NCBI GenBank assembly: GCA_905214265.1
Contig: CAJMLQ010000032.1
Coordinates: 1-25,682, forward strand
DNA: 25,682 bases
Reading direction: 5' to 3'
From: an uncultured bacterium
Lineage (GTDB): Bacteria; Bacillota; Clostridia; Oscillospirales; Ruminococcaceae
The notes below the pieces were generated by a model. It saw only the letters and a program-made list of their open reading frames with translations, was not told where the DNA came from and searched no databases. Positions 1 through 7,969 of the stretch are shown piece by piece. Made by a program: the position numbers and the translations under genes. Every line of letters starts with the position of its first letter. Position 1 is the first letter of the stretch.

Positions 1-638
1 CCAAAGGTGTATGCCCGGTCCAGGAGGGAGATCAGCAGGTCCTTGTTGAAGATATAGACACCGAAAACCGCGTTCTGCGGCTCACTGTGCTGAACGGTGG
101 TGTAGTAGGCGTCAATCACCCGTCCGCTGCTGTCGTGCTCCAGGACGCCTCCGGTGTGGCCAGGGCAAGCCTTGTTCTGGTACAGGATGGTCACATCGGC
201 CTCCCGTTCCCCATGGAACCGGAGCATCTTCTCGAAGTCGATGTTCATCACGAGGTTTGCGTCGGAAAGGATTACCGTGTCAATGTCGCAGCTTTCCAGA
301 TAGGCCTTGGCAGAAAGGAGAGCGTCGACCTTGCTGCGATTCCGCGTGATAGCAGATTCCGCCTTGGCGAAGGGCGTGAGCACCTTGATGCCGCCGTTTT
401 TTCGGTCCAGATCCCAGTCTTTACCCCAACCCAGGTGGTCAATCAGAGACCCGTAGTGCTCCTTGGTCAGAATTCCGATATTGAACACCCCGGCTTTGAC
501 CAGGGAGGAGAGCACGAAGTCGATGAGCCGATACCGCCCCGCGAAGGGGATGGTGGCAAGAGTACGCTCCGAGGCCAGCTCGTTGGGGGAAATCCCGTAG
601 CTCTCGGAAAAGAGAATGCACATGGTTTTTGAAGTCAT
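1..638 (-). CDS. glgD: GlgD, glucose-1-phosphate adenylyltransferase partner subunit (partial, cut by left edge)
   Basis: About 212 N-terminal codons are present and the C-terminus lies beyond position 1. The reverse-strand translation opens MTSKTMCILFSESYG and shows the nucleotidyltransferase fold of the ADP-glucose pyrophosphorylase family: FAGRYRLIDFVLSSLVKAG, then GWGKDWDLDRKNGG, then LSDANLVMNIDFEKML. GlgC proteins have GxGTRL at the N-terminus and LSGDHIYKMD at the catalytic Asp. Here the first is absent and the second reads LSDANLVMN, so the chain is probably catalytically weak or dead, as is usual for GlgD. Known family role: partner of GlgC in an ADP-glucose-forming heteromer in Firmicutes. 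The start is supported by a GGAGGT site (647-652), and the gene begins 28 bases after glgC ends, so it is the third gene of the glg operon. Confidence 0.93.
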   Translation of the reverse strand, partial: MTSKTMCILFSESYGISPNELASERTLATIPFAGRYRLIDFVLSSLVKAGVFNIGILTKEHYGSLIDHLGWGKDWDLDRKNGGIKVLTPFAKAESAITRNRSKVDALLSAKAYLESCDIDTVILSDANLVMNIDFEKMLRFHGEREADVTILYQNKACPGHTGGVLEHDSSGRVIDAYYTTVQHSEPQNAVFGVYIFNKDLLISLLDRAYTF

Positions 639-666
639 AGCGGTGTACCTCCAATTATGAATCACG

Positions 667-1875
667 TCAGCGGTTAGCGTCAGGTTCGATCATTTCCTTG
701 GGCCGGACGACCTGCCCTTTTTTGACGACGGCGCCACGGCCGACGACGGCGATGCCCCATTCGGACGGATCAGAATAGTTGCAGGGGTCGTCTCCCACCA
801 CCGCGCCTTCTTCGATGACGGCATCCTCTGCGATAATGGCGTACTTGACCACCGCGCCCTTTTTGATGACGGTGTTCTTCATGACGACGGCGGAATTCAG
901 CTCCGCTCCTTCCTCGACGGTGACGCCGGAGAAGAGCACCGTGTACCAGAGCTTTCCGTTGATGTCACAGCCCTCTGTGACCAGGGACTCGGCAATGTCC
1001 GCTTTGTCTCCGACAAAGTGGGGCGGATGGGGCTCGTTTCGGGCATAAATGCGCCACTGGTCGCCGCTGAGATTGATGTTGGCTTTGGGATTCAGAAGAT
1101 CCATGTTGGCTTCCCACAGGCTGTCGATGGTGCCGACGTCCTTCCAGTAGCCGTCAAACTGGTACGCGAACAGCCGCTCGCCGTTTTGGAGCATGGCGGG
1201 GATGATGTTCTTGCCGAAATCGTTGGAACTGTTCGGGTCCTTCTCGTCGTTGATGAGGTATTCTCGGAGTTTCTTCCAGTTGAAAATGTAGATGCCCATG
1301 GAGGCTTTGGTGGATTTGGGGTGCTTGGGCTTCTCCTCGAATTCATAGATGGAGTCGTCCTCGTTGGTATTCATGATCCCGAAGCGGCTGGCCTCTTCCA
1401 CCGGTACATCCAGCACGGCGATGGTAGCGTCGGCCCGGCGCTCTTTGTGATAGGCCAGCATCTTGGAGTAATCCATTTTGTAGATGTGGTCCCCCGAAAG
1501 GATCAGCACGTGCTCGGGCTCATACCGCTCGATAAAGTTGATGTTCTGATAGATGGCATTGGCTGTGCCTTTGTACCACTGGCCTTCTTTGTCCTTTACA
1601 TAGGGCGGAAGAATATACACCCCGCCGTTCATCCGGTCCAGGTCCCAGGGTTGGCCATTGCCGATGTAGGAGTTCAGCTCCAGCGGACGGTACTGGGTCA
1701 GGACGCCGACCGTATCGATGCCGGAATTGACGCAGTTGGAAAGGGGAAAATCGATGATGCGGTACTTTCCGCCGAAGGGAACGGCAGGCTTGGCAACTTC
1801 CTTGGTCAGGACGTAGAGCCGGGTCCCCTGCCCGCCGGCAAGCAGCATGGTGATCATTTCTTTTTGTTGTTTCAT
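667..1875 (-). CDS. glgC: GlgC, glucose-1-phosphate adenylyltransferase (ADP-glucose pyrophosphorylase)
   Basis: Makes ADP-glucose from ATP and glucose-1-phosphate, the committed step of bacterial glycogen synthesis, in the cytoplasm. The 402-residue length is normal. N-terminal GGQGTRL and KPAVPFGGKYRIIDFPLSNC form the nucleotide-binding and regulatory region. LSGDHIYKMDY carries the expected catalytic Asp, and FEEKPK holds the glucose-1-phosphate-binding Lys. The last ~110 residues are hexapeptide-like repeats (for example VTVEEGAELNSAVVMKNTVI) typical of the C-terminal left-handed beta-helix. A GAGGTG ribosome site lies 7-8 bases before the ATG. It sits 46 bases after the glgB-like gene and 28 before glgD, so the three are probably co-transcribed. 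Confidence 0.97.
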   Translation of the reverse strand: MKQQKEMITMLLAGGQGTRLYVLTKEVAKPAVPFGGKYRIIDFPLSNCVNSGIDTVGVLTQYRPLELNSYIGNGQPWDLDRMNGGVYILPPYVKDKEGQWYKGTANAIYQNINFIERYEPEHVLILSGDHIYKMDYSKMLAYHKERRADATIAVLDVPVEEASRFGIMNTNEDDSIYEFEEKPKHPKSTKASMGIYIFNWKKLREYLINDEKDPNSSNDFGKNIIPAMLQNGERLFAYQFDGYWKDVGTIDSLWEANMDLLNPKANINLSGDQWRIYARNEPHPPHFVGDKADIAESLVTEGCDINGKLWYTVLFSGVTVEEGAELNSAVVMKNTVIKKGAVVKYAIIAEDAVIEEGAVVGDDPCNYSDPSEWGIAVVGRGAVVKKGQVVRPKEMIEPDANR

Positions 1876-1921
1876 GATGGCACACCTCGTTTATTTTGAT
1901 GGAAATCCAGGTTCCTGAATT

Positions 1922-3655
1922 TTAACCGGATGTCGGTCCGGCCTGCCGGCTCGGCCCGGCGGATTTATAAAGGTAAACAGCGGAAAGCGGAGGTAGCACT
2001 GCCTCCACACAGAAGGGCTTTCCTTGGGCGGGGCGGAGCTTCGCGAAGGCCGTTCCGTTTAAACGGCCCTCTCCGCCATACTTGATTTCGTCGGTGGAAA
2101 AAAGTTCGGTGTATTTTCCCCGGCGGTCCACGCCGAGCAGCAGCTCCTCTTCCGACGTTCCAAAATTGGCAAGAGTAAAGAATTCGTTTCCCGCCGGATC
2201 CTTCCTGGAGAAGGCCAGCAGAAGCGGATGTTCCGGAAACCGGATGGGGGAGAAGGCCTCGCCTTCCTGCTTTCCCCACATAGCCGGAGTTTTTCGGTAA
2301 AAATCGTTGAGCTGCCGGATAAAATGTTGAAATTTCCGGTGCATCTCATAATCCAGCAGCATCCAGTCCAGTTCATGAGTGGGCGTCCAAGGTGAAAACT
2401 GCGCGAATTCATTTCCCATGAACAACAGTTTTTTCCCTGGAGCCGCATAAAATACCGTCATCGCCGCCCGCAGCCGGGAGAATTTTTCCTCGTAGCTGCC
2501 GGGCATCCAACCGATCAGGCTGTCGCCCAGCCCAGCCTGAAATTGCTGGCTGACCGCCAAAAGCCGTTCATCATTCTGATTAGGGGATTTGGGCGATTCA
2601 CCGCCCCCGGCAGCGAAATCCAACAAGATTCGCCCCGGCTCTTCCTTCCACAGCAGACTGAATCCCGCCTCCGGCACCTCGCCGGCCGTCAGTACGCCGG
2701 GAAAGTCCGCCGCGATCCGGCAGGTCAACTCCCGCAGAAATTCCAAGCCGCCGGTACGCTTGGCGACCCGACCGCTTCCACAGACCCGGATGCCGTCGGC
2801 ATGGCACTGCTTCAGCAGAAAAAGCGCCGAAGAAAGCAAAAAGCCCCGAACCGACGCGCTTTCGTAGTCAAAGCGCCGGAAATCCGAACGTTCCGCGTCG
2901 TCTCCAGCTTCGTAGCATCTGGCCCCGGTGAAATCCGCCAGCCCGAAGTCGTCTACCGGGAATCCCTCCGGCGACCATTCCAGCCAAACGCTCAGATCCG
3001 CCTGATGACAGGCGCAGATGAAGTCGAGAAAATCCCGGGGAGTCCCGTACCGAGAGGTCGGCGCAAAAAAGCCGGTGGTGCGGTATCCCCCGGAACTGCC
3101 GTCCAGATGCTCCAGCACCGGTAGCAGGCAGATGCCGCTGTATCCCATCTCTTTGACATAGGGGATCAGCTCGGATGCCAGATTTTTATAATTGAGCGGT
3201 TCACCGCTGGCATACGTTCGGAAAGATCCGGCGTGCACCTCATAAAGACTGAGGGATCTGCACTCGGATGAGCCGCGCCGGCTCATCCATTTCGCGTCGT
3301 TCCATTCGTATCCGTCCAGGCAGTAGACCTTCGAAGCGTTGGCGGGCGGCGTCTCTGCGTGAACCGCAAACGGGTCGGACTTAAAAAACTGTCGTCCGTC
3401 TGCAGTTTGGATCACGTATTTATAGGCGTCATATTCCCGCACATCCGGAAGGGTTGCCTCAAAAATCCCGGGTGCAACTTGTTCCATGGGAAAGCGGCAG
3501 GGCTCCCAACCGCAGAAAATACCGGTTACAAAGACCCTTTCCACCCCCGGTGCCCAAACTCGGAAAGTCGTGTTTCCTCCCTCCCTATGACACCCGAAAT
3601 AGCGGAATGCATCGAGGTCCTCCTGGCTGTTCCAAGAGAAAATCCACTTGTCCAT
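1922..3655 (-). CDS. GlgB-like (GH13_9) protein with degenerate active site
   Basis: This 577-residue protein has the order of a glycogen branching enzyme: a CBM48-like domain (TTFRVWAPGVERVFVTGIF), a GH13 barrel (GFFAPTSRYGTPRDF; APGKKLLFMGNEFAQF...LDW) and a C-terminal beta domain. The reading frame is unbroken. The catalytic motifs are altered. Numbering from an upstream ATG at 3697, the region II nucleophile (family GxRVDAV) reads GIRVCGSG, so Asp is Cys306. Region IV (family LSHDEV) reads VSQQFQ, so His and Asp are Gln394 and Gln395. Region I Asp of LDW is Glu240. The region III acid may remain as Glu340. Branching activity is therefore unlikely; a glucan-binding or partner role is possible. 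The start at 3655 is preferred because AGGAG (3666-3670) stands 10 bases upstream and family members begin near this point; the 3697 start lacks a clear site. First gene of the glg operon. Confidence 0.85.
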   Translation of the reverse strand: MDKWIFSWNSQEDLDAFRYFGCHREGGNTTFRVWAPGVERVFVTGIFCGWEPCRFPMEQVAPGIFEATLPDVREYDAYKYVIQTADGRQFFKSDPFAVHAETPPANASKVYCLDGYEWNDAKWMSRRGSSECRSLSLYEVHAGSFRTYASGEPLNYKNLASELIPYVKEMGYSGICLLPVLEHLDGSSGGYRTTGFFAPTSRYGTPRDFLDFICACHQADLSVWLEWSPEGFPVDDFGLADFTGARCYEAGDDAERSDFRRFDYESASVRGFLLSSALFLLKQCHADGIRVCGSGRVAKRTGGLEFLRELTCRIAADFPGVLTAGEVPEAGFSLLWKEEPGRILLDFAAGGGESPKSPNQNDERLLAVSQQFQAGLGDSLIGWMPGSYEEKFSRLRAAMTVFYAAPGKKLLFMGNEFAQFSPWTPTHELDWMLLDYEMHRKFQHFIRQLNDFYRKTPAMWGKQEGEAFSPIRFPEHPLLLAFSRKDPAGNEFFTLANFGTSEEELLLGVDRRGKYTELFSTDEIKYGGEGRLNGTAFAKLRPAQGKPFCVEAVLPPLSAVYLYKSAGPSRQAGPTSG

Positions 3656-3755
3656 CGGATAAAAACTCCTTTTCTCCGCCATCTGAAAAACTTTCAAAGG
3701 CAGTCAATATATCCAGAAACCTATCGGAATTCCTGTGGTTCGCACAGAGAAATCT

Positions 3756-3775
3756 CTCATCTTTTAAAAGATGAG
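3756..3775. repeat. Perfect 20-bp palindrome in the glg leader
   Basis: CTCATCTTTTAAAAGATGAG is its own reverse complement. It lies about 50 bases downstream of the predicted glg transcription start and about 100 bases before the glgB-like start codon. It could be an operator for a dimeric repressor or an mRNA hairpin. No T-run follows on the minus strand, so it is not a normal terminator. Confidence 0.6.
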
Positions 3776-3830
3776 GAAAATCGGCGATACACAGCAATTT
3801 GAAAAATGTATGTGCATTTACCACAATTGA

Positions 3831-3859
3831 ATTTTACCACATTTCCTAATTTTTGTAAA
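3831..3859 (-). promoter_or_regulatory. Sigma-A-type promoter of the glg operon
   Basis: On the minus strand, TTTACA (3854-3859) is followed by a 17-base spacer and TAAAAT (3831-3836). The predicted start near 3824 gives a leader of about 170 bases that contains the 20-bp palindrome. The rest of the 3656-4053 intergenic stretch is AT-rich and holds this promoter, the palindrome and a weaker plus-strand promoter, with no gene seen. Confidence 0.7.
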
Positions 3860-3949
3860 TAATATACCATGTAAAAAATACTAAAATAGGTGTAGAAACC
3901 TGTGTAAATTTTTTGTGCGTTCTGTTGGCCGCTTTTTCAGAGAATAGGA

Positions 3950-3978
3950 TATACTTTCTTTAGATTTCATTGTATAAT
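3950..3978 (+). promoter_or_regulatory. Possible promoter of the GH13 gene
   Basis: A perfect TATAAT lies at 3973-3978, about 75 bases before the GTG start. The -35 position 17 bases upstream (TATACT) is poor, so this promoter may need an activator. Confidence 0.4.
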
Positions 3979-4053
3979 GAAAAAGATCCAATTCCGGCGT
4001 TCTAGTGCGCCGATCTGAATACCGCCCGTCCGGCGGGCAAAAGGAGAATTTTC

Positions 4054-5898
4054 GTGCAGCAGCTGGAGCAGACCATTACGTATAACCCTTGGGACGAAGC
4101 ATACAAAACCCCATTTGGCGCAGTACCGGAGGGGACGGAGATCCGCATCCGTCTCCGGGTGTCCGGCAAGACCGGCGCGCAGAAGGCGGTCCTCAAACTG
4201 CGTCGGGATGGGGAGGCCCAGGAACGAGAAGTGGTTCTGAAAAACGCGCCCACTGACCATGATACCATTTTTTCCGGGGCGTTTTCTGTCGCAGAAAAGG
4301 GCCTCTGGTTTTACCGTTTCGAAATTTCCACAGCGGCAGGTATCCTGTTTGTGGGACGAGGAGAGAATGCCCAGGCCGTGACCGGCGACTTTCTGCCGGA
4401 ATGGCAGCTCACCGTCTATGATCCGGCTTTCTCCACCCCAGAGAGCCTTGGACAAGGAATTCTCTATCAGATTTTTCCCGACCGCTTCCGAAAAGGCCGC
4501 AACAGAGAGTTGCCTCCCGTCCGAAACCGCCGGACCCTTCATGCCAGCTGGCTGGAACGGCCGCTTTTCAAGGCCGACGAGCCGGATTATGCCGCTACAG
4601 ACTTTTTCGGCGGCGACCTGAAGGGAATTCGGGAGAAGCTGCCCTATTTGAAAAGTCTGGGCGTGACCATGCTCTACCTTAACCCGATTTTTGAGGCGGC
4701 ATCCAATCATCGCTATAACACCGGCGATTATTTTGCCGTGGATCCCTGGTTGGGGACAGAGGCGGATTTCGTCCGTCTTTGCCGGGAAGCGGAGGAACTG
4801 GGCATTCGGGTGATCCTGGACGGTGTGTTCTCTCACACCGGCTCGGACAGCCGCTATTTCAATCAGGATGGCCACTACGATACCCTTGGAGCCTGGCAGT
4901 CCCCGGATTCCCCTTACGCTGCCTGGTATCGCTTCAAATCCCCGGACCGCCGGGAGTATGACTGCTGGTGGGGCATTCCGACCCTTCCAAACGTCAACGA
5001 AGAGGAACCGTCCTATCGGGAATTTGTCTGCGGGGAGGGCGGCGTGCTGGATTATTGGATGGAGCGCGGCGCGTCCGGTTGGCGGTTGGACGTGGCGGAC
5101 GAGCTGCCGGACGGCTTTTTGAACGCGGTCCGGCTCCGGCTGAAAGCCCGTTCCCAACAGGCCTACCTTCTTGGCGAGGTCTGGGAGGACGCCTCCAATA
5201 AGGAAAGCTACGGCCAGCGGCGCTCTTACCTGCTGGGAAACCAGCTGGACGGTGTGATGAACTACCCATGGAGGACCGCCTTGCTGGATTTTGTCCGCGA
5301 AGGTGATGCGGGCCTTTTCTACAGTCGGATCATGGAGCTTTTGGACCATTATCCTGCCCCCGCCATTCAGGCACTGATGAACCCGCTTTCCACCCACGAT
5401 GTGGCCCGGGCGGCTACCGTCCTGGGCGTTCTCCACGAGGTGCCGGAGCCGGATCAGGGTGAGTACTGCATGACCCCGGAAGAGCAGCAACGGGGCCGTC
5501 ACCGGCTGATGCTCGCAGCTCTGCTGCAGTATACCCTTCCCGGTTTTCCGTCCCTTTATTACGGGGATGAAGCTGGAATGAGCGGTTTTTCCGATCCCTG
5601 GAACCGGCGCTGTTATCCATGGGGCAGCGAAGATGAGGGTTTGCTGAAATTTTTCCAATCTTTGGGGGATATCCGTTCGGAAAATCCTCAGGAACTGCAG
5701 GCACCCCTCCGTTTTGTTTCCGCTGCCGGCGGACTCGCCGCCTACCGTCGCGGACGTTTGCTGACTGCCGTCAGCCGCGCTTCGTCCCCAAAGAAGATTC
5801 TCACCAACGGAACCCTTCTTCTCGCGGCCGGAGAAGCCACTTTGGATGGGGGAGCCTTGACACTGCAGCCGGATAGCGGGGCAATTCTTATGGAATAA
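4054..5898 (+). CDS. GH13 alpha-glycosidase, neopullulanase/cyclomaltodextrinase-like
   Basis: A cytoplasmic alpha-amylase-family enzyme of 614 residues with no signal peptide or membrane segment. An N-terminal beta domain (about residues 1-120) precedes the catalytic barrel. All four GH13 signatures are intact: DGVFSH (Asp256-His261), GWRLDVAD with nucleophile Asp346, LLGEVWED with acid/base Glu375, and STHD with His448-Asp449. PDRF near residue 142 and NPIFEAASNHRYNTGDY near 210-226 are typical of maltodextrin- and pullulan-cleaving members, which debranch or shorten alpha-glucans. The GTG start is supported by AAGGAG (4041-4046) 7 bases upstream. It is divergent from the glg operon, which fits a role in glycogen or maltodextrin breakdown. 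The exact substrate is not readable from sequence. Confidence 0.87.
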   Translation: MQQLEQTITYNPWDEAYKTPFGAVPEGTEIRIRLRVSGKTGAQKAVLKLRRDGEAQEREVVLKNAPTDHDTIFSGAFSVAEKGLWFYRFEISTAAGILFVGRGENAQAVTGDFLPEWQLTVYDPAFSTPESLGQGILYQIFPDRFRKGRNRELPPVRNRRTLHASWLERPLFKADEPDYAATDFFGGDLKGIREKLPYLKSLGVTMLYLNPIFEAASNHRYNTGDYFAVDPWLGTEADFVRLCREAEELGIRVILDGVFSHTGSDSRYFNQDGHYDTLGAWQSPDSPYAAWYRFKSPDRREYDCWWGIPTLPNVNEEEPSYREFVCGEGGVLDYWMERGASGWRLDVADELPDGFLNAVRLRLKARSQQAYLLGEVWEDASNKESYGQRRSYLLGNQLDGVMNYPWRTALLDFVREGDAGLFYSRIMELLDHYPAPAIQALMNPLSTHDVARAATVLGVLHEVPEPDQGEYCMTPEEQQRGRHRLMLAALLQYTLPGFPSLYYGDEAGMSGFSDPWNRRCYPWGSEDEGLLKFFQSLGDIRSENPQELQAPLRFVSAAGGLAAYRRGRLLTAVSRASSPKKILTNGTLLLAAGEATLDGGALTLQPDSGAILME

Positions 5899-5923
5899 TC
5901 TCCCAGCCAGCTTTTGAAACAGG

Positions 5924-5964
5924 AAACGCCGCTGCAGCGTCTTTGCTGCGGCGGCGTTTTTAAT
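5924..5964 (+). terminator. Rho-independent terminator after the GH13 gene
   Basis: The arms AAACGCCGCTGCAGC (5924-5938) and GCTGCGGCGGCGTTT pair fully apart from one G-U and are followed by a T-run. It starts 25 bases after the stop codon. Confidence 0.88.
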
Positions 5965-6080
5965 ATGCAGTTGAATTCCGTTCTGTGAAAATAGAAAAAT
6001 TATCATTATCACCTACCGTTTTAGTATATCATATGTTTCCGAAAAGCGCAAGTATATTCTTCGCGACTGTAAAAATAAGA

Positions 6081-6109
6081 TTGCACAACATTTTTGGGCA
6101 TGCTACAAT
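6081..6109 (+). promoter_or_regulatory. Sigma-A promoter of the M3 peptidase gene
   Basis: TTGCAC (6081-6086), a 17-base spacer and TACAAT (6104-6109), about 32 bases before the ATG, with a strong AAGGAGG ribosome site between. Confidence 0.8.
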
Positions 6110-6141
6110 AGAGACAACAAGCAAAAAAGGAGGATTTTTCC

Positions 6142-7827
6142 ATGAAATTTTCAGAGATGCCGTATGAGCGCGTACAGGATTCGGTCCTTTCCGACTTGGA
6201 CGGCCTGACCGCCCGTTTCCGCGCTGCTTCTTCCGCAGGAGAACAGGAGCAGATTTATCTAGAGTCCCAGGAGCTTTGGACACACGTTCTGACGATGCAG
6301 AGCATCTGCTATATCCGCACCACCATCGACACCACCGACGAATTTTACGAAAAGGAGCAGGAGCATTACGATCAGCTGGAGCCTCTCCTGACGGAAAAGC
6401 AGCAGGAATTCGCCAAGGCTCTCTGCGCTTCCCCCTTCCGGAAGGAGCTGGAACAGAAGTGGGGGACTCTGCTTTTCGAAAATGCGGAACTGTCCCAGAA
6501 GGGTTTCTCCCCGGAGATCATTCCTCTGATCCAGGAGGAAAACGCCCTGACCTCCCAGTATCAGAAGCTCTATGCCTCCGCAAAAATCGATTTTGACGGT
6601 AAGATTCTTACCGTGGCCCAGCTGGCTCCCTACAAGCAGTCCCCGGACCGTGCCGTCCGCAAAGCGGCCTATGAGGCGGAAGGCGGCTTTTTCGACGCCA
6701 ACCGGGAAAAATTCGACGAGATATTTGACAAGCTCGTGAAAAACCGCACAGAGCAGGCAAAAAAGCTGGGTTTCCGGGACTTTGTGGAGCTGGGCTACAT
6801 CCGTCGGATGCGCAACTGCTATACCCCCGAGGATGTGGCCCGTTTCCGCCGCCAGGTGGTGGAGAGCCTGGTCCCCATTGTCCGGGGGATCAAAGCGGCT
6901 CAGTCGCAGCGTATCGGCGTTCCGGATATGAAATATTACGACGATGCGTTCCTCTATCCCGACGGAAACGCCAAGCCCCAGGGTACCCCCGAGGAACTGC
7001 TGGCCGCCGGACGGAAGATGTATACCGAGATGTCCCCTGAAACCGCAAAGTTTGCAGAGCTGCTCTTTGACAATGAACTGTTCGATGTCCTGGCCAAGCC
7101 CGGCAAGGCCCCCGGCGGCTACTGCACCTCGCTGCCTGCCTACGCCTGTCCCTTTATTTTCTCCAATTTCAACGGCACTTCCGACGATGTGGACGTCCTG
7201 ACCCATGAAGCGGGCCATGCCTTCGCCGACTACGTTTCCGCCCGGGAGATCGCGCTGATGGAGCTTCGTGCCCCGTCCATGGAGGGCTGTGAGACCCACT
7301 CCATGTCCATGGAATTTTTTACTGCCCCCTGGCACCACCTGTTTTTCAAAGATCAAACGGCCAAATACGAGCGTTCCCACGCCGAGGACGCGCTGATTTT
7401 CATCCCATACGGCTGCATGGTGGACCACTTTCAGGAGATCGTCTACTCCCATCCGGAAATGACTCCGGAAGAGCGCAGCGCGGCCTGGTTGGAACTGGAA
7501 AAGCAGTACCGTCCTTACCTCGATTTTGAACAGCTGCCTTTTTACAGCCGCGGCGCGGGCTGGCAGCGGCAGCTTCACATCTACCTCTATCCGTTTTATT
7601 ATATTGATTACTGCCTTGCCCAGACCATGGCCCTCCAGTTCTGGATGGAATCGGTGAAGGACTGGGACGCGGCCTGGCAGAAATATCTGGCCTTTGTCCG
7701 CCGGGGCGGGACCATGACCTTCGTTGGTCTTGCGAAAGCCTCCGGCCTGCATTCTCCTCTGGAAGAGGGCGCAGTCGCCGGAATCGCCGCGCCGGTCCGC
7801 CACTGGTTGGAGGAAAATCAACTCTGA
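6142..7827 (+). CDS. M3 family oligoendopeptidase (zinc metallopeptidase)
   Basis: A cytoplasmic zinc peptidase of 561 residues that should cleave short peptides. The helical M3 fold carries LTHEAGHAF, with zinc ligands His355 and His359 and catalytic Glu356, followed about 25 residues later by GCETHSMSMEF, whose Glu384 is the expected third ligand. The C-terminal YLYPFYYIDYCLAQTMALQFW block, around the transition-state Tyr region, is also typical. Length and motifs match the M3 subgroup related to but distinct from PepF (TIGR02289 type). There is no signal peptide. A consensus promoter upstream and a strong terminator downstream make it a single-gene unit. It could process peptides brought in by an oligopeptide importer, though it is not adjacent to the one at 20677. 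Confidence 0.93.
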   Translation: MKFSEMPYERVQDSVLSDLDGLTARFRAASSAGEQEQIYLESQELWTHVLTMQSICYIRTTIDTTDEFYEKEQEHYDQLEPLLTEKQQEFAKALCASPFRKELEQKWGTLLFENAELSQKGFSPEIIPLIQEENALTSQYQKLYASAKIDFDGKILTVAQLAPYKQSPDRAVRKAAYEAEGGFFDANREKFDEIFDKLVKNRTEQAKKLGFRDFVELGYIRRMRNCYTPEDVARFRRQVVESLVPIVRGIKAAQSQRIGVPDMKYYDDAFLYPDGNAKPQGTPEELLAAGRKMYTEMSPETAKFAELLFDNELFDVLAKPGKAPGGYCTSLPAYACPFIFSNFNGTSDDVDVLTHEAGHAFADYVSAREIALMELRAPSMEGCETHSMSMEFFTAPWHHLFFKDQTAKYERSHAEDALIFIPYGCMVDHFQEIVYSHPEMTPEERSAAWLELEKQYRPYLDFEQLPFYSRGAGWQRQLHIYLYPFYYIDYCLAQTMALQFWMESVKDWDAAWQKYLAFVRRGGTMTFVGLAKASGLHSPLEEGAVAGIAAPVRHWLEENQL

Positions 7828-7850
7828 TCCGCCGGGTTTTCCAAGGTAGG

Positions 7851-7904
7851 ACTGCGGCTGCCGGAATGTGTCGTTCAGACGTTCCGGTAGCCGCAGTTTA
7901 TTTT
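7851..7904 (+). terminator. Rho-independent terminator after the M3 peptidase gene
   Basis: ACTGCGGCTGCCGGAA (7851-7866) and TTCCGGTAGCCGCAGT (7882-7897) form a 16-base stem with one mismatch, followed by TTTATTTT. It begins 23 bases after the stop codon. Confidence 0.87.
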
Positions 7905-7969
7905 CGAGGATGCATAGCGCCGGGCTTTCAAGCCCATACTTCCCATAAAAATTGACGGAGGTGTGAGGC

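Noticed and set aside
3967..6012. A 681-codon frame antisense to the GH13 gene
   Set aside because: The sense strand has all GH13 catalytic motifs, a ribosome site and a terminator; the antisense frame crosses that terminator and has no family features.
7922..7940. A sigma-E-like promoter (ATA and CATACT) before the LCP-like gene
   Set aside because: The spacing between the two boxes is too long and the -10 match is partial.
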